A stretch of 64,000 nucleotides of DNA, taken from Flavobacterium sp. Root901. Lineage in GTDB: Bacteria > Bacteroidota > Bacteroidia > Flavobacteriales > Flavobacteriaceae. The notes beneath the pieces are model-generated. The model was not told where the DNA came from and did not search any database. It saw only the letters and a list, made by a program, of their open reading frames with translations. The stretch covers positions 63,896-127,895 of the forward strand of contig NZ_LMJB01000001.1 in NCBI RefSeq assembly GCF_001429765.1, given 5' to 3'. Below are positions 20,454-29,879 of the stretch, one piece after another. The stretch's first letter is position 1, and every line of letters starts with the position of its first letter. The translations under genes were made by a program, and so were the position numbers.

Positions 20454-20807
20454 ATGTCAGAGCAGCATAAACAAATACTTTTAAAAGCGAACCAGGCAGT
20501 TACGGAAGGAAACCACGAAGGATTTCTTGCCTATTGCACAGATGATGTTACCTGGACATTTGTTGGGGACCAGGTCTTAAAAGGGAAAGAAGCAATCCGA
20601 AAATATATGGCAGAAACCTATCTCGAGCCGCCTGTTTTCAATATCGAAACCATTACAGCAGAAGGTGATTTTCTTGCTGCGGTCGGGAAAATCAGCCTAA
20701 AAGATAAAGACGGACAAGCAGTTCATTATGAATACTGTGATGTATGGAAATTTCGCGACGGTCTTATGGCAGAGCTGAAAGCCTTTGTAATAGAAACCGG
20801 TAAATGA
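20454..20807 (+). CDS. SnoaL/NTF2-like domain protein
   Basis: The 117-residue cytoplasmic protein is a single SnoaL-like (nuclear transport factor 2 fold) domain: an opening helix (QILLKANQAVTEGNHEGFLAYC), DDVTWTFVGDQVLKGKEAIRKYM, and alternating beta strands ending FRDGLMAELKAFVIE. Such domains bind small hydrophobic ligands or act as isomerases, but no catalytic pair can be assigned here. It is a single-gene unit, divergent from the egt operon and closed by a strong terminator. A link with ergothioneine metabolism is not shown by the sequence. Confidence 0.8.
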   Translation: MSEQHKQILLKANQAVTEGNHEGFLAYCTDDVTWTFVGDQVLKGKEAIRKYMAETYLEPPVFNIETITAEGDFLAAVGKISLKDKDGQAVHYEYCDVWKFRDGLMAELKAFVIETGK

Positions 20808-20886
20808 TTTTATTTGAGGCGTGAAGAAGTCTGAAAAACCGAACTTCGACACTTCACTAAATCTAATTTTTTTTAAATTAAAAAAG

Positions 20887-20920
20887 AAAACCGCCTTCAA
20901 AATAATTGGAGGCGGTTTTT
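20887..20920. terminator. Strong bidirectional terminator
   Basis: AAAACCGCC (20887-20895) pairs with GGCGGTTTT (20911-20919) around a 15 nt loop, giving a GC-rich stem with A tract before and T tract after. It lies between the convergent SnoaL-like and GH3 genes. Confidence 0.88.
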
Positions 20921-20940
20921 AAAAAATTAACTAACTAAAA

Positions 20941-23385
20941 TCAAGGTTTAAGATCCGTAAACTTTGAATCTAATTCAAAAGTTTTCTTTACTTTTTCAAC
21001 AATAATTTCTTTTGAAACTGAAAAGGATGCAGTCTGTTTAATGTCCAGCGAAGATGCTCCAATTAATACTTTGTATTCTCCTTCTTCGGCAATCCAGGCA
21101 CTTTTACTTTCTAAAAACGAAGCCAGGTCTTTTGGAGATAAGGTCAGTGTTAAGGTTTGGCTTTCACCGGGTTTTAATTCTTTTGTTTTACTAAAAGCTT
21201 TTAATTCTTCTTTCGGTTTGTCTATCGATTTTGAAGGCGCTGCAAGATATAATTGTACAACTTCTTTTCCAGAGGTTTTTCCAGTATTTTTAACCGTTAC
21301 AGAAACTGTCAATTTATCTTTGAAAACAGGAGAACTCAATTTAATTCTCGAATATTCAAAAGTTGTATACGAACTTCCAAAACCAAATTCGTAAGACGGT
21401 TTAATATTGAATGTATTGAAATAGCGATATCCTACATAAACGCCTTCTTCATAAGTTACTTCTTTAGGGTTATCAATAGGAAATCCCGGGAAGTTTTTAG
21501 CCGAAGGAGTATCGGTATATTTTACCGGAAAAGTCATCGTCAATTTTCCGGACGGATTTATTTTTCCAGACACAACATCGGCCACAGAATGTCCTCCTTC
21601 CTGACCTGGCTGCCATGCCAATAATATGGCATCTGCTTTGTCTTTCCATGAAGCTGTTTCGATTACACCGCCAATATTTAAAATAACTACCACTTTTTTT
21701 CCTTTGGCATGGAAAGCTTTTGAGATTTTATCCAGCATTTCGATTTCTTCATCTGCCAGATTAAAATCATTATTGACATTCCTGTCGCCGCCTTCGCCTG
21801 AATTTCTTCCTAATGTTACAAAAGCAATTTCTGAACTTTCGGCTTTTTTAGCAATAAAATTATCATCCATTTTTAATTCCGGCAGCCTTTCCGGTAAGGC
21901 CAAAATACCTCTTGCTTTTCTTCTTTCTTTCTCTGCAGTAACTTCTTTTTCAGCATGAGGAGTGTATAAATCGACCAATTCTTTATCTAACTTATAACCG
22001 GCAGCATTTAATCCTTCTAAAAGAGAAACGGTATGTTTGTTATTTACGCTTCCGGATCCTGTTCCGCCTGTAATCCAGGCATATGAAGTAACTCCAAACA
22101 AAGAAACTTCTTTTTGCTTGTCAGCAAAAGGCAGTGCATTTTTCTCATTTTTAAGCAAAACCATTCCTTCCGCAGCCGCTTTTCTGGTTACGGCAGCATT
22201 TTGAGCTAAGCCGGGTTTGTTGCTGTATTTGTATTTAGCAAAAGCCGGTGTACGAAAAACATATTCTAAAATTCTTCTAACGTTGGTATTGGCTGCTTCC
22301 TGAGATAATTTCCCTGAATTTAAAGCTTCTAAAATTGCTTTTTTCTGAACAGGAATTCCCGGCATCAAAAGATCATTTCCGGCAGTCATTTGCTGGACAA
22401 CATCTGAAGACTGTCCTTTTTGTATTGATTCAAAACCCGGAAAACCACCAAACCAGTCTGTCATTACAATTCCTTTGTAACCCCATTCGTTTCTTAAAAC
22501 TTCGGTCAATAAATCTTTATTTGCAGAAGTATAAATTCCGTTTAATTTATTGTAGGAAGACATAATAGTCCATGGATTTGATTCCTTAACCGTAATTTCA
22601 AAACCTTTTAAATATAACTCTCGAATGGCTCTTTCAGAAACGTGTGCATTGATCGTCAGACGATTCGTTTCTTCATTGTTGACCGCAAAATGTTTGATTG
22701 AAGTTCCAACACCCTGAGACTGAATTCCGTTTACGATTGCTGCAGCCGTTTTTCCGGCAATCAACGGATCTTCAGAATAATATTCGAAGTTTCTGCCGTT
22801 CAAAGGATTTCTGTGAATGTTCAAAGCCGGAGCCAATAAAACATCTACCCCGTATTCTTTAACTTCATTTCCCATTGCTTTTCCAACTTCTTCTAAAAGG
22901 GCTTTGTTCCATGTTGAAGCCAATGCCGTTCCTACCGGAAATGCAGTTGCATAATAGGTTTTTGAATCGTTTTTTCTCGTTGGCTCAATTCTTAAACCCG
23001 CAGGCCCGTCGGCTACAACAGTTGCCGGAATCCCAAATCGTTCAAAAGCAGCCGTACCACCAGCAGCTCCCGGAACCAAACCTTGTTTAGAATCTCCTAC
23101 AGGACCTGTCAGCATTTCGATTCCCGGCATTCCGGTTCCAATTAATAATTCTGCTTTTTCTGCATTGGTCATTTCTTTGATAATTGCATCAATTCTCTGA
23201 TTTACAGAAAGGCGTGTATCTTCCCACGGATCCAGTTTTCCGTTTTTATTAGAATCAACAAAAGTAAAACCGTTGATGGTAATCACTGGATCATTTTCGT
23301 TTATTAATCTGTTAAAGGACAAGTTGGAAAAAACCAGCGCTGTTAAAAGCGTTATCCTTCCTGTTTTTGCTAGTTTGTGGTTCAT
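20941..23385 (-). CDS. GH3 beta-glucosidase-type glycosidase with N-terminal EF-hand-like loop
   Basis: The 814-residue exported protein begins with a membrane-like N-terminus (RITLLTALVFSNLSF). Residues 44-55 read DSNKNGKLDPWE, a complete EF-hand/dockerin-type calcium loop. The GH3 barrel follows: VADGPAGLRIEP (substrate Asp), SIKHFAVNNEETNR (KHF motif), and nucleophile Asp310 in GIVMTDWFGG. The second domain (VLLKNEKNALPF, LGRNSGEGGDR with the probable acid Glu) and a fibronectin-III-like domain complete a full-length enzyme of beta-glucosidase type. It lies downstream of the NrtR2/GH3 divergent region. The aglycone or linkage is not determined. Confidence 0.9.
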   Translation of the reverse strand: MNHKLAKTGRITLLTALVFSNLSFNRLINENDPVITINGFTFVDSNKNGKLDPWEDTRLSVNQRIDAIIKEMTNAEKAELLIGTGMPGIEMLTGPVGDSKQGLVPGAAGGTAAFERFGIPATVVADGPAGLRIEPTRKNDSKTYYATAFPVGTALASTWNKALLEEVGKAMGNEVKEYGVDVLLAPALNIHRNPLNGRNFEYYSEDPLIAGKTAAAIVNGIQSQGVGTSIKHFAVNNEETNRLTINAHVSERAIRELYLKGFEITVKESNPWTIMSSYNKLNGIYTSANKDLLTEVLRNEWGYKGIVMTDWFGGFPGFESIQKGQSSDVVQQMTAGNDLLMPGIPVQKKAILEALNSGKLSQEAANTNVRRILEYVFRTPAFAKYKYSNKPGLAQNAAVTRKAAAEGMVLLKNEKNALPFADKQKEVSLFGVTSYAWITGGTGSGSVNNKHTVSLLEGLNAAGYKLDKELVDLYTPHAEKEVTAEKERRKARGILALPERLPELKMDDNFIAKKAESSEIAFVTLGRNSGEGGDRNVNNDFNLADEEIEMLDKISKAFHAKGKKVVVILNIGGVIETASWKDKADAILLAWQPGQEGGHSVADVVSGKINPSGKLTMTFPVKYTDTPSAKNFPGFPIDNPKEVTYEEGVYVGYRYFNTFNIKPSYEFGFGSSYTTFEYSRIKLSSPVFKDKLTVSVTVKNTGKTSGKEVVQLYLAAPSKSIDKPKEELKAFSKTKELKPGESQTLTLTLSPKDLASFLESKSAWIAEEGEYKVLIGASSLDIKQTASFSVSKEIIVEKVKKTFELDSKFTDLKP

Positions 23386-23433
23386 AGTATAAATAGTTTT
23401 AAAGTTCTTCTTTTTTCTAAAAATTAATTTAGA

Positions 23434-23447
23434 ATCCGGTACCGGAT
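23434..23447. promoter_or_regulatory. Perfect palindrome ATCCGGTACCGGAT
   Basis: A 14 bp perfect palindrome, GC-rich in very AT-rich surroundings, 48 bp upstream of the GH3 start and in the region shared with the divergent NrtR2 gene. It is a good operator candidate for the GH3 promoter. The binding protein is unknown. Confidence 0.5.
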
Positions 23448-23494
23448 AAATTCTGGTGATTTATTCATGAAGTAAATTTCTAATATAAAATTTC

Positions 23495-23515
23495 ATTGCT
23501 TCATAATGAAGCAAT
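23495..23515. promoter_or_regulatory. Perfect 21 bp inverted repeat (arms ATTGCTTCAT / ATGAAGCAAT)
   Basis: Ten-base arms are perfectly complementary around a single central A. It lies in the middle of the GH3/NrtR2 divergent region, about 64 bp from the palindromes on either side. It could bind a dimeric regulator; NrtR2 is the obvious but unproven candidate. Confidence 0.5.
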
Positions 23516-23557
23516 ATTAAATACATTTTTTTATATTGCCAAATAATTGATGTTATA

Positions 23558-23578
23558 ATTTCAATATCACATTGAAAT
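23558..23578. promoter_or_regulatory. Inverted repeat ATTTCAAT / ATTGAAAT with 5 nt spacer
   Basis: Eight-base perfect arms separated by ATCAC, 150 bp upstream of the NrtR2 start. Together with sites centred at 23440 and 23505 it forms a series spaced about 63-64 bp apart. AT-rich arms make chance more likely than for the other two. Confidence 0.4.
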
Positions 23579-23700
23579 TCAGATGTTAATTTCATAGAAA
23601 CCATAAATTATAAATCGACGAATAGTTTAAAATCTGAGAAATTCAATATCGATTCTAAGTTTTTATATTTAGAGGAGTAAGAAAAATATCTGAAAAAGTT

Positions 23701-23708
23701 TAAATTTG
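23701..23708 (+). promoter_or_regulatory. Candidate -7 element TAAATTTG of the NrtR2 gene
   Basis: TAAATTTG matches the Bacteroidota -7 consensus TAnnTTTG and ends 19 bp before the ATG of the NrtR2 gene. No TTG at the expected -33 position is seen, so this could be a chance match or imply a very short leader. Confidence 0.35.
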
Positions 23709-23727
23709 AAGCTCATACAATATCCTC

Positions 23728-24474
23728 ATGGAATTTAAAAAGTTATTAGAAAACAGTTCTAAAGAGTCCTGGAAAAAGTATATTCCAACGCTTTCTATTG
23801 ACTGCGTTGTTTTCAGTTTTCACGAAAACGAACTTCAGGTTCTGATCTTAAAAATGAAGGATCGGGAAGAATGGGGACTGCCCGGAGGTTATGTTGAAAA
23901 GTTTGAAAATGTTGATGATGCGGCAGTCCGGATATTAAAAGACAGAACCGGAACAGAAAATATATATCTGCAGCAGTTTTATACTTTTGGAAATTTAAAC
24001 CGTTCAGAATCTGCTTTTGAGGATTATGATGACAGTATATGGTATAAACAGCGTTTTGTTTCCATTGGCTATTATGCGCTGGCTGAGTATTCGCAGGTAA
24101 AATTAAATATTGATGAATTTTCCAGCGCAGTACAATGGCATTCCATAGCAAATCTTCCGGAATTTATGATGGATCACCGTACTATTTTTGACAAAGCCCT
24201 GATAACATTACGGGAGCAATTAAACCATCATCCTATTGGTTATAATCTTCTTCCTGAGAAATTTACAATGCCGGAACTTCAAAAGTTATATGAAGGAATT
24301 TTAGGAAAAAAATTGAACAGGGGAAATTTTTACAGAAAGATTCTGCGTTACGATATTCTCACCAAATTAGACGAATCCCGAAAAGGCGGTGCACACAAAT
24401 CACCTGATTTATACAGCTTTGATTTAGAAAAATACAATGCTGCCTTAAAAGAAGGATTAAAAGGCGGATGGTAA
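23728..24474 (+). CDS. NrtR-type transcriptional regulator (degenerate Nudix plus winged helix), PUL 2
   Basis: The 248-residue protein has an N-terminal Nudix-like domain (about 20-155): WGLPGGYVEKFENVDDAAVRIL keeps the GG of the Nudix box, but KDRTG replaces the REUxEE metal ligands, so it should bind a ligand without hydrolysis. The C-terminal winged helix (about 165-240) has the family motif GYNLLPEKFTMPELQKLYEGI and NFYRKILRYDIL. It is better conserved than the PUL 1 paralogue. It faces the GH3 gene across a palindrome-rich region and is convergent with the PUL 2 susC/susD operon. Regulation of both by a sugar effector is inferred from family knowledge (Bacteroides AraR). Confidence 0.87.
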   Translation: MEFKKLLENSSKESWKKYIPTLSIDCVVFSFHENELQVLILKMKDREEWGLPGGYVEKFENVDDAAVRILKDRTGTENIYLQQFYTFGNLNRSESAFEDYDDSIWYKQRFVSIGYYALAEYSQVKLNIDEFSSAVQWHSIANLPEFMMDHRTIFDKALITLREQLNHHPIGYNLLPEKFTMPELQKLYEGILGKKLNRGNFYRKILRYDILTKLDESRKGGAHKSPDLYSFDLEKYNAALKEGLKGGW

Positions 24475-24499
24475 TTGACTGAACAAATTTAGTGGAAAC

Positions 24500-24527
24500 A
24501 AAAAGGCCGTCAATTGACAGCCTTTTA
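24500..24527. terminator. Bidirectional terminator between NrtR2 and susD of PUL 2
   Basis: AAAAGGC at the left pairs with GCCTTTT at the right, with an additional inner TCAATTGA pairing and flanking A and T tracts. It separates two convergent genes. Confidence 0.75.
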
Positions 24528-24544
24528 TTTTAAAAACAAATAAT

Positions 24545-26533
24545 TTAAATTTTACTTTCATCATCAACGGCGTCCTGCCATTTGTCCCACACCTTCACAC
24601 TTGCATTATAACCGTCATAACCAAAGTTCTGACTTAACTGCCCTTTTATATTTGCTGTTATAGCGTAGTTTGGAACGGGCCAGTAATTGTTACGTTTGTC
24701 CATGCTGTAAAACTTTACGCCCGGCGCAATAGAAATACCTCCCGGATATTTGTTGTAAAGTGTATAATGTACAATGCGCTGCCACCAGTAGCTGCCTCCG
24801 GATGCATCTTTTCCTGCTTGCTTATCCCAATTGTCTTTACTGTATGTATGACCCCATTCATCCGGTTTTCCGCTAAGTGCCAGACAGTGCGAAATACGTT
24901 TTAACTCTACATTTCTCCATTCTTCTGTGTAAAGTTCCCTTCCTCTTTCTGCGCAGATATCACCAATAGTTACCGTGCTGTACATTTGTGATGCTTTTGC
25001 TCTTGCCCTTACCACATTTACATCCTGAGCGGCTCCGCTGACATTTCCCTGATAAAAACGAGCTTCTGCACGCAATAAATAAGTTTCTGCTAAACGGTAT
25101 ATGTACATATGTGCACTGGCTCCGGCAGTAGCGCCCTGAAAATCATTTGCGCTTGGATTTCCTTCGGCTACAACATCATGATAAAAGATTTTATAATGCG
25201 GAAAGTCAAACCAATCCCGAATAGAATCTTTTGCTAACAGCGTACCGCTTGCAGATCTCATTCTAAAATTTGTATTGTAAAATGCAGAAGACTTATCATT
25301 GTATTTAAGATCTTCCATATTTACCCAGTTACCTACACTACTGTTGTGTCTCAAATCTATTTTATCCTCAATATTGTTTACAACCCACATAGGAGTCTGC
25401 GAATAGTAAGAACCGCTGATTGTAGCAATTCCGCGTCCAAGAGCTCTTTGATAATCAAATCTGGCTTCATATTTAGCATTGGTCAAAGGATAACGCTCTG
25501 CTGCTTTCTTACCGTCAGGCGTAACTAAATTCGCGTCATTCCAGTTTGGTCCGTAAATTCGCATTGAAGCAAATGCTAAAAATGATTGTGCTCCTCCATT
25601 TGGTGCTACTAATATTGCTTCAGTATTATTGGCGATCACTTTGTTTTCTGGTCTGTGTAAATCCCAGATTACATTTCTGGTAATAGGCCATGCCGCAGGA
25701 TTTCCTCCCGGATCGAAAATACCAAAATTGTTCTGCATCAAAGCATAACCCGATTGATTAATCAAAATATTTGCCTGTGCCTCAGCTTCTGCAAACCTGC
25801 CTGATGCCAAATAACACTTTATCAGCAGCTGGCGGCAGGCTCCTTTGCTGATCATTCCTACATATCCAATTTTTGACTGCTCCGGAACCCACTCTACTGC
25901 TTTTTCCATATCTGCAGTAATCATTTCAATTATAGCTTCTTTTTTTGTGGAATAGTAACTTTGCTTTGGAACAGACAGAACTTTAGTAATCAACGGAATG
26001 TCTCCAAATTGATAAATCAGATGAAGGTAACGGTATGCTCTGTGAAAATAAGCCTGCCCGATATATTTATTTTTGATCTCTTCTGATAAGCCTTTTACAT
26101 TACCAATGTAGGTCAATACGGTATTAGCAGACTTAATTCCGGAATAACCTTCATCCCAGAAAAAACCAAGATAAAGTGATTCTCCACTTGCATCTCTTCG
26201 AAAATCTCCGGTAGGAACGATCGTATTGGCATAATCAGCAATTGTGGGATTGGCATCTGTTTTTCCATATTGTGCCATGTCAGAAAAAACATATTCTGTA
26301 CCCATAGGCACACTAACACCCGAAAATCCAAAATGAATATAATAATTACGCAGCTGTTTATCACACTGTGCTAATGTTGCCTGCAGTCCGGATTCAGTAG
26401 AAAATGTAGTCTCCGGCTCATAAAATGAAAGCGGATCTTGTTCCAGAAAATCTTTTGAACAAGAACTAAACAAAGCTGCCAATACGATGAGCGGCAGGAG
26501 TTTTTTATACTTATTTTTTATATTTATTTTCAT
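24545..26533 (-). CDS. SusD/RagB-family glycan-binding outer-membrane lipoprotein (PUL 2)
   Basis: The 662-residue protein has a lipoprotein signal ending SSC (Cys25) followed by the SusD opening KDFLEQDPLSFYEPETTF. The family C-terminal motif YRLAETYLLRAEARFYQGN is followed by CAERGRELYTEEWRNVELKR. TPR-like helices (GQAYFHRAYRYLHLIYQFGDIPLI) are clear. It pairs with the SusC encoded 13 bp upstream. The target sugar is unknown; the nearest enzyme gene is the GH3 beta-glucosidase beyond the regulator. Confidence 0.95.
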   Translation of the reverse strand: MKINIKNKYKKLLPLIVLAALFSSCSKDFLEQDPLSFYEPETTFSTESGLQATLAQCDKQLRNYYIHFGFSGVSVPMGTEYVFSDMAQYGKTDANPTIADYANTIVPTGDFRRDASGESLYLGFFWDEGYSGIKSANTVLTYIGNVKGLSEEIKNKYIGQAYFHRAYRYLHLIYQFGDIPLITKVLSVPKQSYYSTKKEAIIEMITADMEKAVEWVPEQSKIGYVGMISKGACRQLLIKCYLASGRFAEAEAQANILINQSGYALMQNNFGIFDPGGNPAAWPITRNVIWDLHRPENKVIANNTEAILVAPNGGAQSFLAFASMRIYGPNWNDANLVTPDGKKAAERYPLTNAKYEARFDYQRALGRGIATISGSYYSQTPMWVVNNIEDKIDLRHNSSVGNWVNMEDLKYNDKSSAFYNTNFRMRSASGTLLAKDSIRDWFDFPHYKIFYHDVVAEGNPSANDFQGATAGASAHMYIYRLAETYLLRAEARFYQGNVSGAAQDVNVVRARAKASQMYSTVTIGDICAERGRELYTEEWRNVELKRISHCLALSGKPDEWGHTYSKDNWDKQAGKDASGGSYWWQRIVHYTLYNKYPGGISIAPGVKFYSMDKRNNYWPVPNYAITANIKGQLSQNFGYDGYNASVKVWDKWQDAVDDESKI

Positions 26534-26546
26534 AATTGATTAATTT

Positions 26547-29500
26547 TTAAAGTGATACATTTAGGCCCAGATTATATGTTCTTGTAGCCAAACCTCCTGT
26601 TTCAGGATCTCCAAAATACTTCCATTCTTTAGAAGCTGCCCATGTTCCCACATTTTGAACCGAAGCATAAATTTTTAGATTTTTAATGTGCAGGCGCTCA
26701 ATAAGATCTTTTGGTAAAGAATAAGCCAGCGAAACATTCGACACACGAATAAAACTGCGGTCATACAATTTTGATGTTCCGGCTCCAGCTGGTCCCTTAG
26801 CATCGAGACGTGCCCAGTCATTCGTTGGGTTATCAACTGTCCAATACGGGTTTTCAAATGAATTAAAGTTGAATTTATACAAACTGCTGGCGTTGAAATT
26901 ATTCATATAAACATTGCTCAATGATTTATGCCCCACATTGGCGTACATATCAATCGCCAGATCCCAATTTTTATAAATTTTAAATTCATTACGAAGCGAT
27001 ACATTTATTGGCGGAGCTGAAACTCCTAAAAACTGCTTATCTTTTTCGTTATAAACTGGTGTCCCATCTGCTTTATCATCTGCTGTATAGCTGTTTTCGA
27101 CTTTTGGATCACCCGGACGCTGGCCATATTTCAGGGCTTCCTGCCACTCCTCCTTCTGCCAGATTCCAATTACTTTATAATCCCATATTTGAGAAATCGG
27201 TCTGCCAATAAACCATCCGTTGGTTTTGTCATCAGCCTCTTTTGTTCCAATAACATTTCCATTTGCATCTTTCACTTCTTCCATATTGCCATACAATGAC
27301 TTAATGGTATTTTTATTGTAGGCAAAACCGAAGCCTGTACGCCATTCAAAGTTTGGACGTTTCATATTAACAGTATTGATACTGATCTCAATACCTTCAT
27401 TCCAAACTTCTCCAAGGTTAGTTGCAATTGATGAAAACCCCGAGAAACCCGGCAGACGCTGGCTCATGATCATATCTTTGGTAACCATTTTATAAACATC
27501 TATCGTTCCGGTAATATTATCATTTAAAAAACCTAAATCAAGACCAATATTGGTTGATGCTGTTTTCTCCCATTCCAGATTTGGGTTTGCCATACGGTCT
27601 AGTGCTAAATACTTAACTTCTAATGCTTTTCCTGTAGCATCCAGATATCCCATTGTTGCACCGCTGCCTGATGATAAATTTGCCAGAGACACGTATGGGT
27701 CTTCAAGAGTCCTGTTTCCGTTTGTTCCCCAGGATACACGCAGTTTTCCTGTAGTCATAGGCTCCCATTTGAACCAATTTTCATTTTTAAAATTCCACGC
27801 AACTGCAATAGAAGGGAAAACCGCGTATGGATTTGAAGCTCCAAATGCCGAATATCCATCACGACGAATATTAGCCGTTAGCATATATCGATTATCAAAC
27901 GAATAGAAAAGTCTCGCCATCAGCGCATCTGCCGTTTGATGTGTATCATTTGCTCTGAGTGAACTATTTGCCAAAGTTGCATTGGCAACATTATGAAAAC
28001 CTAGAGCATCAGAAGGCTGAATATTATTTGCTGTCATTCCATCTGACCAATAGCGGCGTTCTTCTGCTTCCTGAACAAAAGTTGCAATGATATGATGTTT
28101 TGCTGCAAATGTGTAATCCCATGCTAATGTATTATTTAAGTTATAATCAAATCTTGTGGCGTTATTTCTGTTTACACCATGAGTGGCAGCGGCCCAGTTT
28201 GGGTTGGCTGTTGACTCAAAATAACGATCGTGAAAAAACTGATAACGAGGAGATACATTAAATGAATAGGTAATTCCTAAAGGCAAGGTTACTTTTGTGG
28301 TAAAAATGGTATTTAACGTGGTATATCCTGTTTCCTTATCGATAAATTGGCGGTCATAATAATAGTTGTAGTTCTGCCCTGAAATATTCTTTCCCATTGG
28401 CTGTCTTTCATAGTTGCCGTTTTCATCTTTAAAATTTCCAAAAGGGCTGGTTCTCATCATGTTTGAATCTCCGGGAGCAGTACCTAAAGAAGGAGTTACA
28501 TCTCCATCTGTACGGTCCTGAAAGTTAACATTTGCACCAAAGTCAAGCCAGTCTGTAATTTTAGCGTCTACTTTCATATTGGCACGAACTTGTGAAAAAT
28601 CATTGCCAACAATTACACCTTGTGCATCTAAATACCCAACAGACATATAGTAATTTACATTTTCACCTGATCCGGAAACACTCATATTACTGTCACGATT
28701 TATTCCTGTCCTAAAAGTACTGTTGCTCCAATCGTGTGTTTTGCCGTCCAGAAAGTTCTGCATAAGTGCGGTATCAATGCCCAGACGAAGTCCCCAAACC
28801 TCTTTGAGGCTTTTTCCCTGGGTTTGACCAGCTGGCTGATATGCCAGCCATTGATCTTGGGTTATACCATATTTTCCTAAATCTTCGGGATTTGAAAAAT
28901 AACCAATTTTACCAGCCTGACCTACCATATAAGTTCCATATTCTCCGGTTGTGGCATTTCCTCCGTACGTTGCGGCAGTCTCCCAATCTTCACGGAATTT
29001 TAAGTATCCTTCCGGCGAATACACCGTGCGGTAAGCACTTTTAGTGTTTACCGTCGTATTAATACTAAGATTAATAACCGGCTTACCTTTTTTACCTTTT
29101 TTTGTGGAAATTACAATAACTCCTGCAGCCGCTTTGGAACCATAAACGGATGTTGCTGAGGCATCTTTTAGAATGTCAATCTGGCCAATATCATCAGGAT
29201 TGATTTCTGAAAGCTCTCCATAAAACTGCATTCCGTCTAAAATAATAAGTGGTGAATTATGGCCTCCGCCAGTGTAAACAGAAGTCTGTCCCCGAATCTG
29301 TAAACTTCCTCCTCCTTTTGCACTCGGGTCATACCCCACTCTAACTCCGGGAACTCCTCTTAAAATATCTTGAACCGTTTGTGGATTTTGATTCGCTAAC
29401 TTATCAGGTGTTACCTGAACAATTGCTCCCGTCAAATCCTTTTTCTTCATTTTACCATATCCTACAACAACAACCTCATCTAAAGAAGTTGTGGCTTTTT

Positions 29501-29879
29501 GCAGTTTTACATTGATGGAAGTTTCGCCTTTTAATGTAATCTCTTTGGTTATATAGCCTAAAAAAGAGATCACTAGTACCGCATTATCGTTATCTGTTTT
29601 TATGGTAAATTTTCCATCAAAATCTGTTAAGGCAGCATTTTTGCTTCCTTTTTCTAAAATAGTCACACCCGGGAGCGGCATACCGTTTTCATCATTTACC
29701 TGCCCGTGGATGTTTTTTTGTTCCAGTACATTTTTTGAGTTTTTTGTACTCTTTGAACTAATTGCGTAGCCATGGATTTGAGATAAAGAAAACAGCATGC
29801 AGAACACGATTATTTTCTTTTTTACACTAAACCCAGATTTGCAATTAGGATCATTTTTAATCCTAATAAAATTTCTCAT
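26547..29879 (-). CDS. SusC/RagA-family TonB-dependent outer-membrane transporter (PUL 2)
   Basis: The 1110-residue protein has a long N-terminal leader (signal helix KKIIVFCMLFSLSQIHGYA), a carboxypeptidase-regulatory-like domain (about 58-130, IHGQVNDENGMPLPGVTI), TonB box and plug (VVVVGYGKMKKKDLTGAI, LIILDGMQFYGELSEI, DILKDASATSVYGSKAAAGVIVI), and a barrel ending RTYNLGLNVSL. It transports an oligosaccharide with its SusD partner. Its leader repeats the start-codon context AACCAAAAATG three times (29877-29938). No HTCS-type element like that of PUL 3 lies upstream. Confidence 0.95.
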   Translation of the reverse strand: MRNFIRIKNDPNCKSGFSVKKKIIVFCMLFSLSQIHGYAISSKSTKNSKNVLEQKNIHGQVNDENGMPLPGVTILEKGSKNAALTDFDGKFTIKTDNDNAVLVISFLGYITKEITLKGETSINVKLQKATTSLDEVVVVGYGKMKKKDLTGAIVQVTPDKLANQNPQTVQDILRGVPGVRVGYDPSAKGGGSLQIRGQTSVYTGGGHNSPLIILDGMQFYGELSEINPDDIGQIDILKDASATSVYGSKAAAGVIVISTKKGKKGKPVINLSINTTVNTKSAYRTVYSPEGYLKFREDWETAATYGGNATTGEYGTYMVGQAGKIGYFSNPEDLGKYGITQDQWLAYQPAGQTQGKSLKEVWGLRLGIDTALMQNFLDGKTHDWSNSTFRTGINRDSNMSVSGSGENVNYYMSVGYLDAQGVIVGNDFSQVRANMKVDAKITDWLDFGANVNFQDRTDGDVTPSLGTAPGDSNMMRTSPFGNFKDENGNYERQPMGKNISGQNYNYYYDRQFIDKETGYTTLNTIFTTKVTLPLGITYSFNVSPRYQFFHDRYFESTANPNWAAATHGVNRNNATRFDYNLNNTLAWDYTFAAKHHIIATFVQEAEERRYWSDGMTANNIQPSDALGFHNVANATLANSSLRANDTHQTADALMARLFYSFDNRYMLTANIRRDGYSAFGASNPYAVFPSIAVAWNFKNENWFKWEPMTTGKLRVSWGTNGNRTLEDPYVSLANLSSGSGATMGYLDATGKALEVKYLALDRMANPNLEWEKTASTNIGLDLGFLNDNITGTIDVYKMVTKDMIMSQRLPGFSGFSSIATNLGEVWNEGIEISINTVNMKRPNFEWRTGFGFAYNKNTIKSLYGNMEEVKDANGNVIGTKEADDKTNGWFIGRPISQIWDYKVIGIWQKEEWQEALKYGQRPGDPKVENSYTADDKADGTPVYNEKDKQFLGVSAPPINVSLRNEFKIYKNWDLAIDMYANVGHKSLSNVYMNNFNASSLYKFNFNSFENPYWTVDNPTNDWARLDAKGPAGAGTSKLYDRSFIRVSNVSLAYSLPKDLIERLHIKNLKIYASVQNVGTWAASKEWKYFGDPETGGLATRTYNLGLNVSL

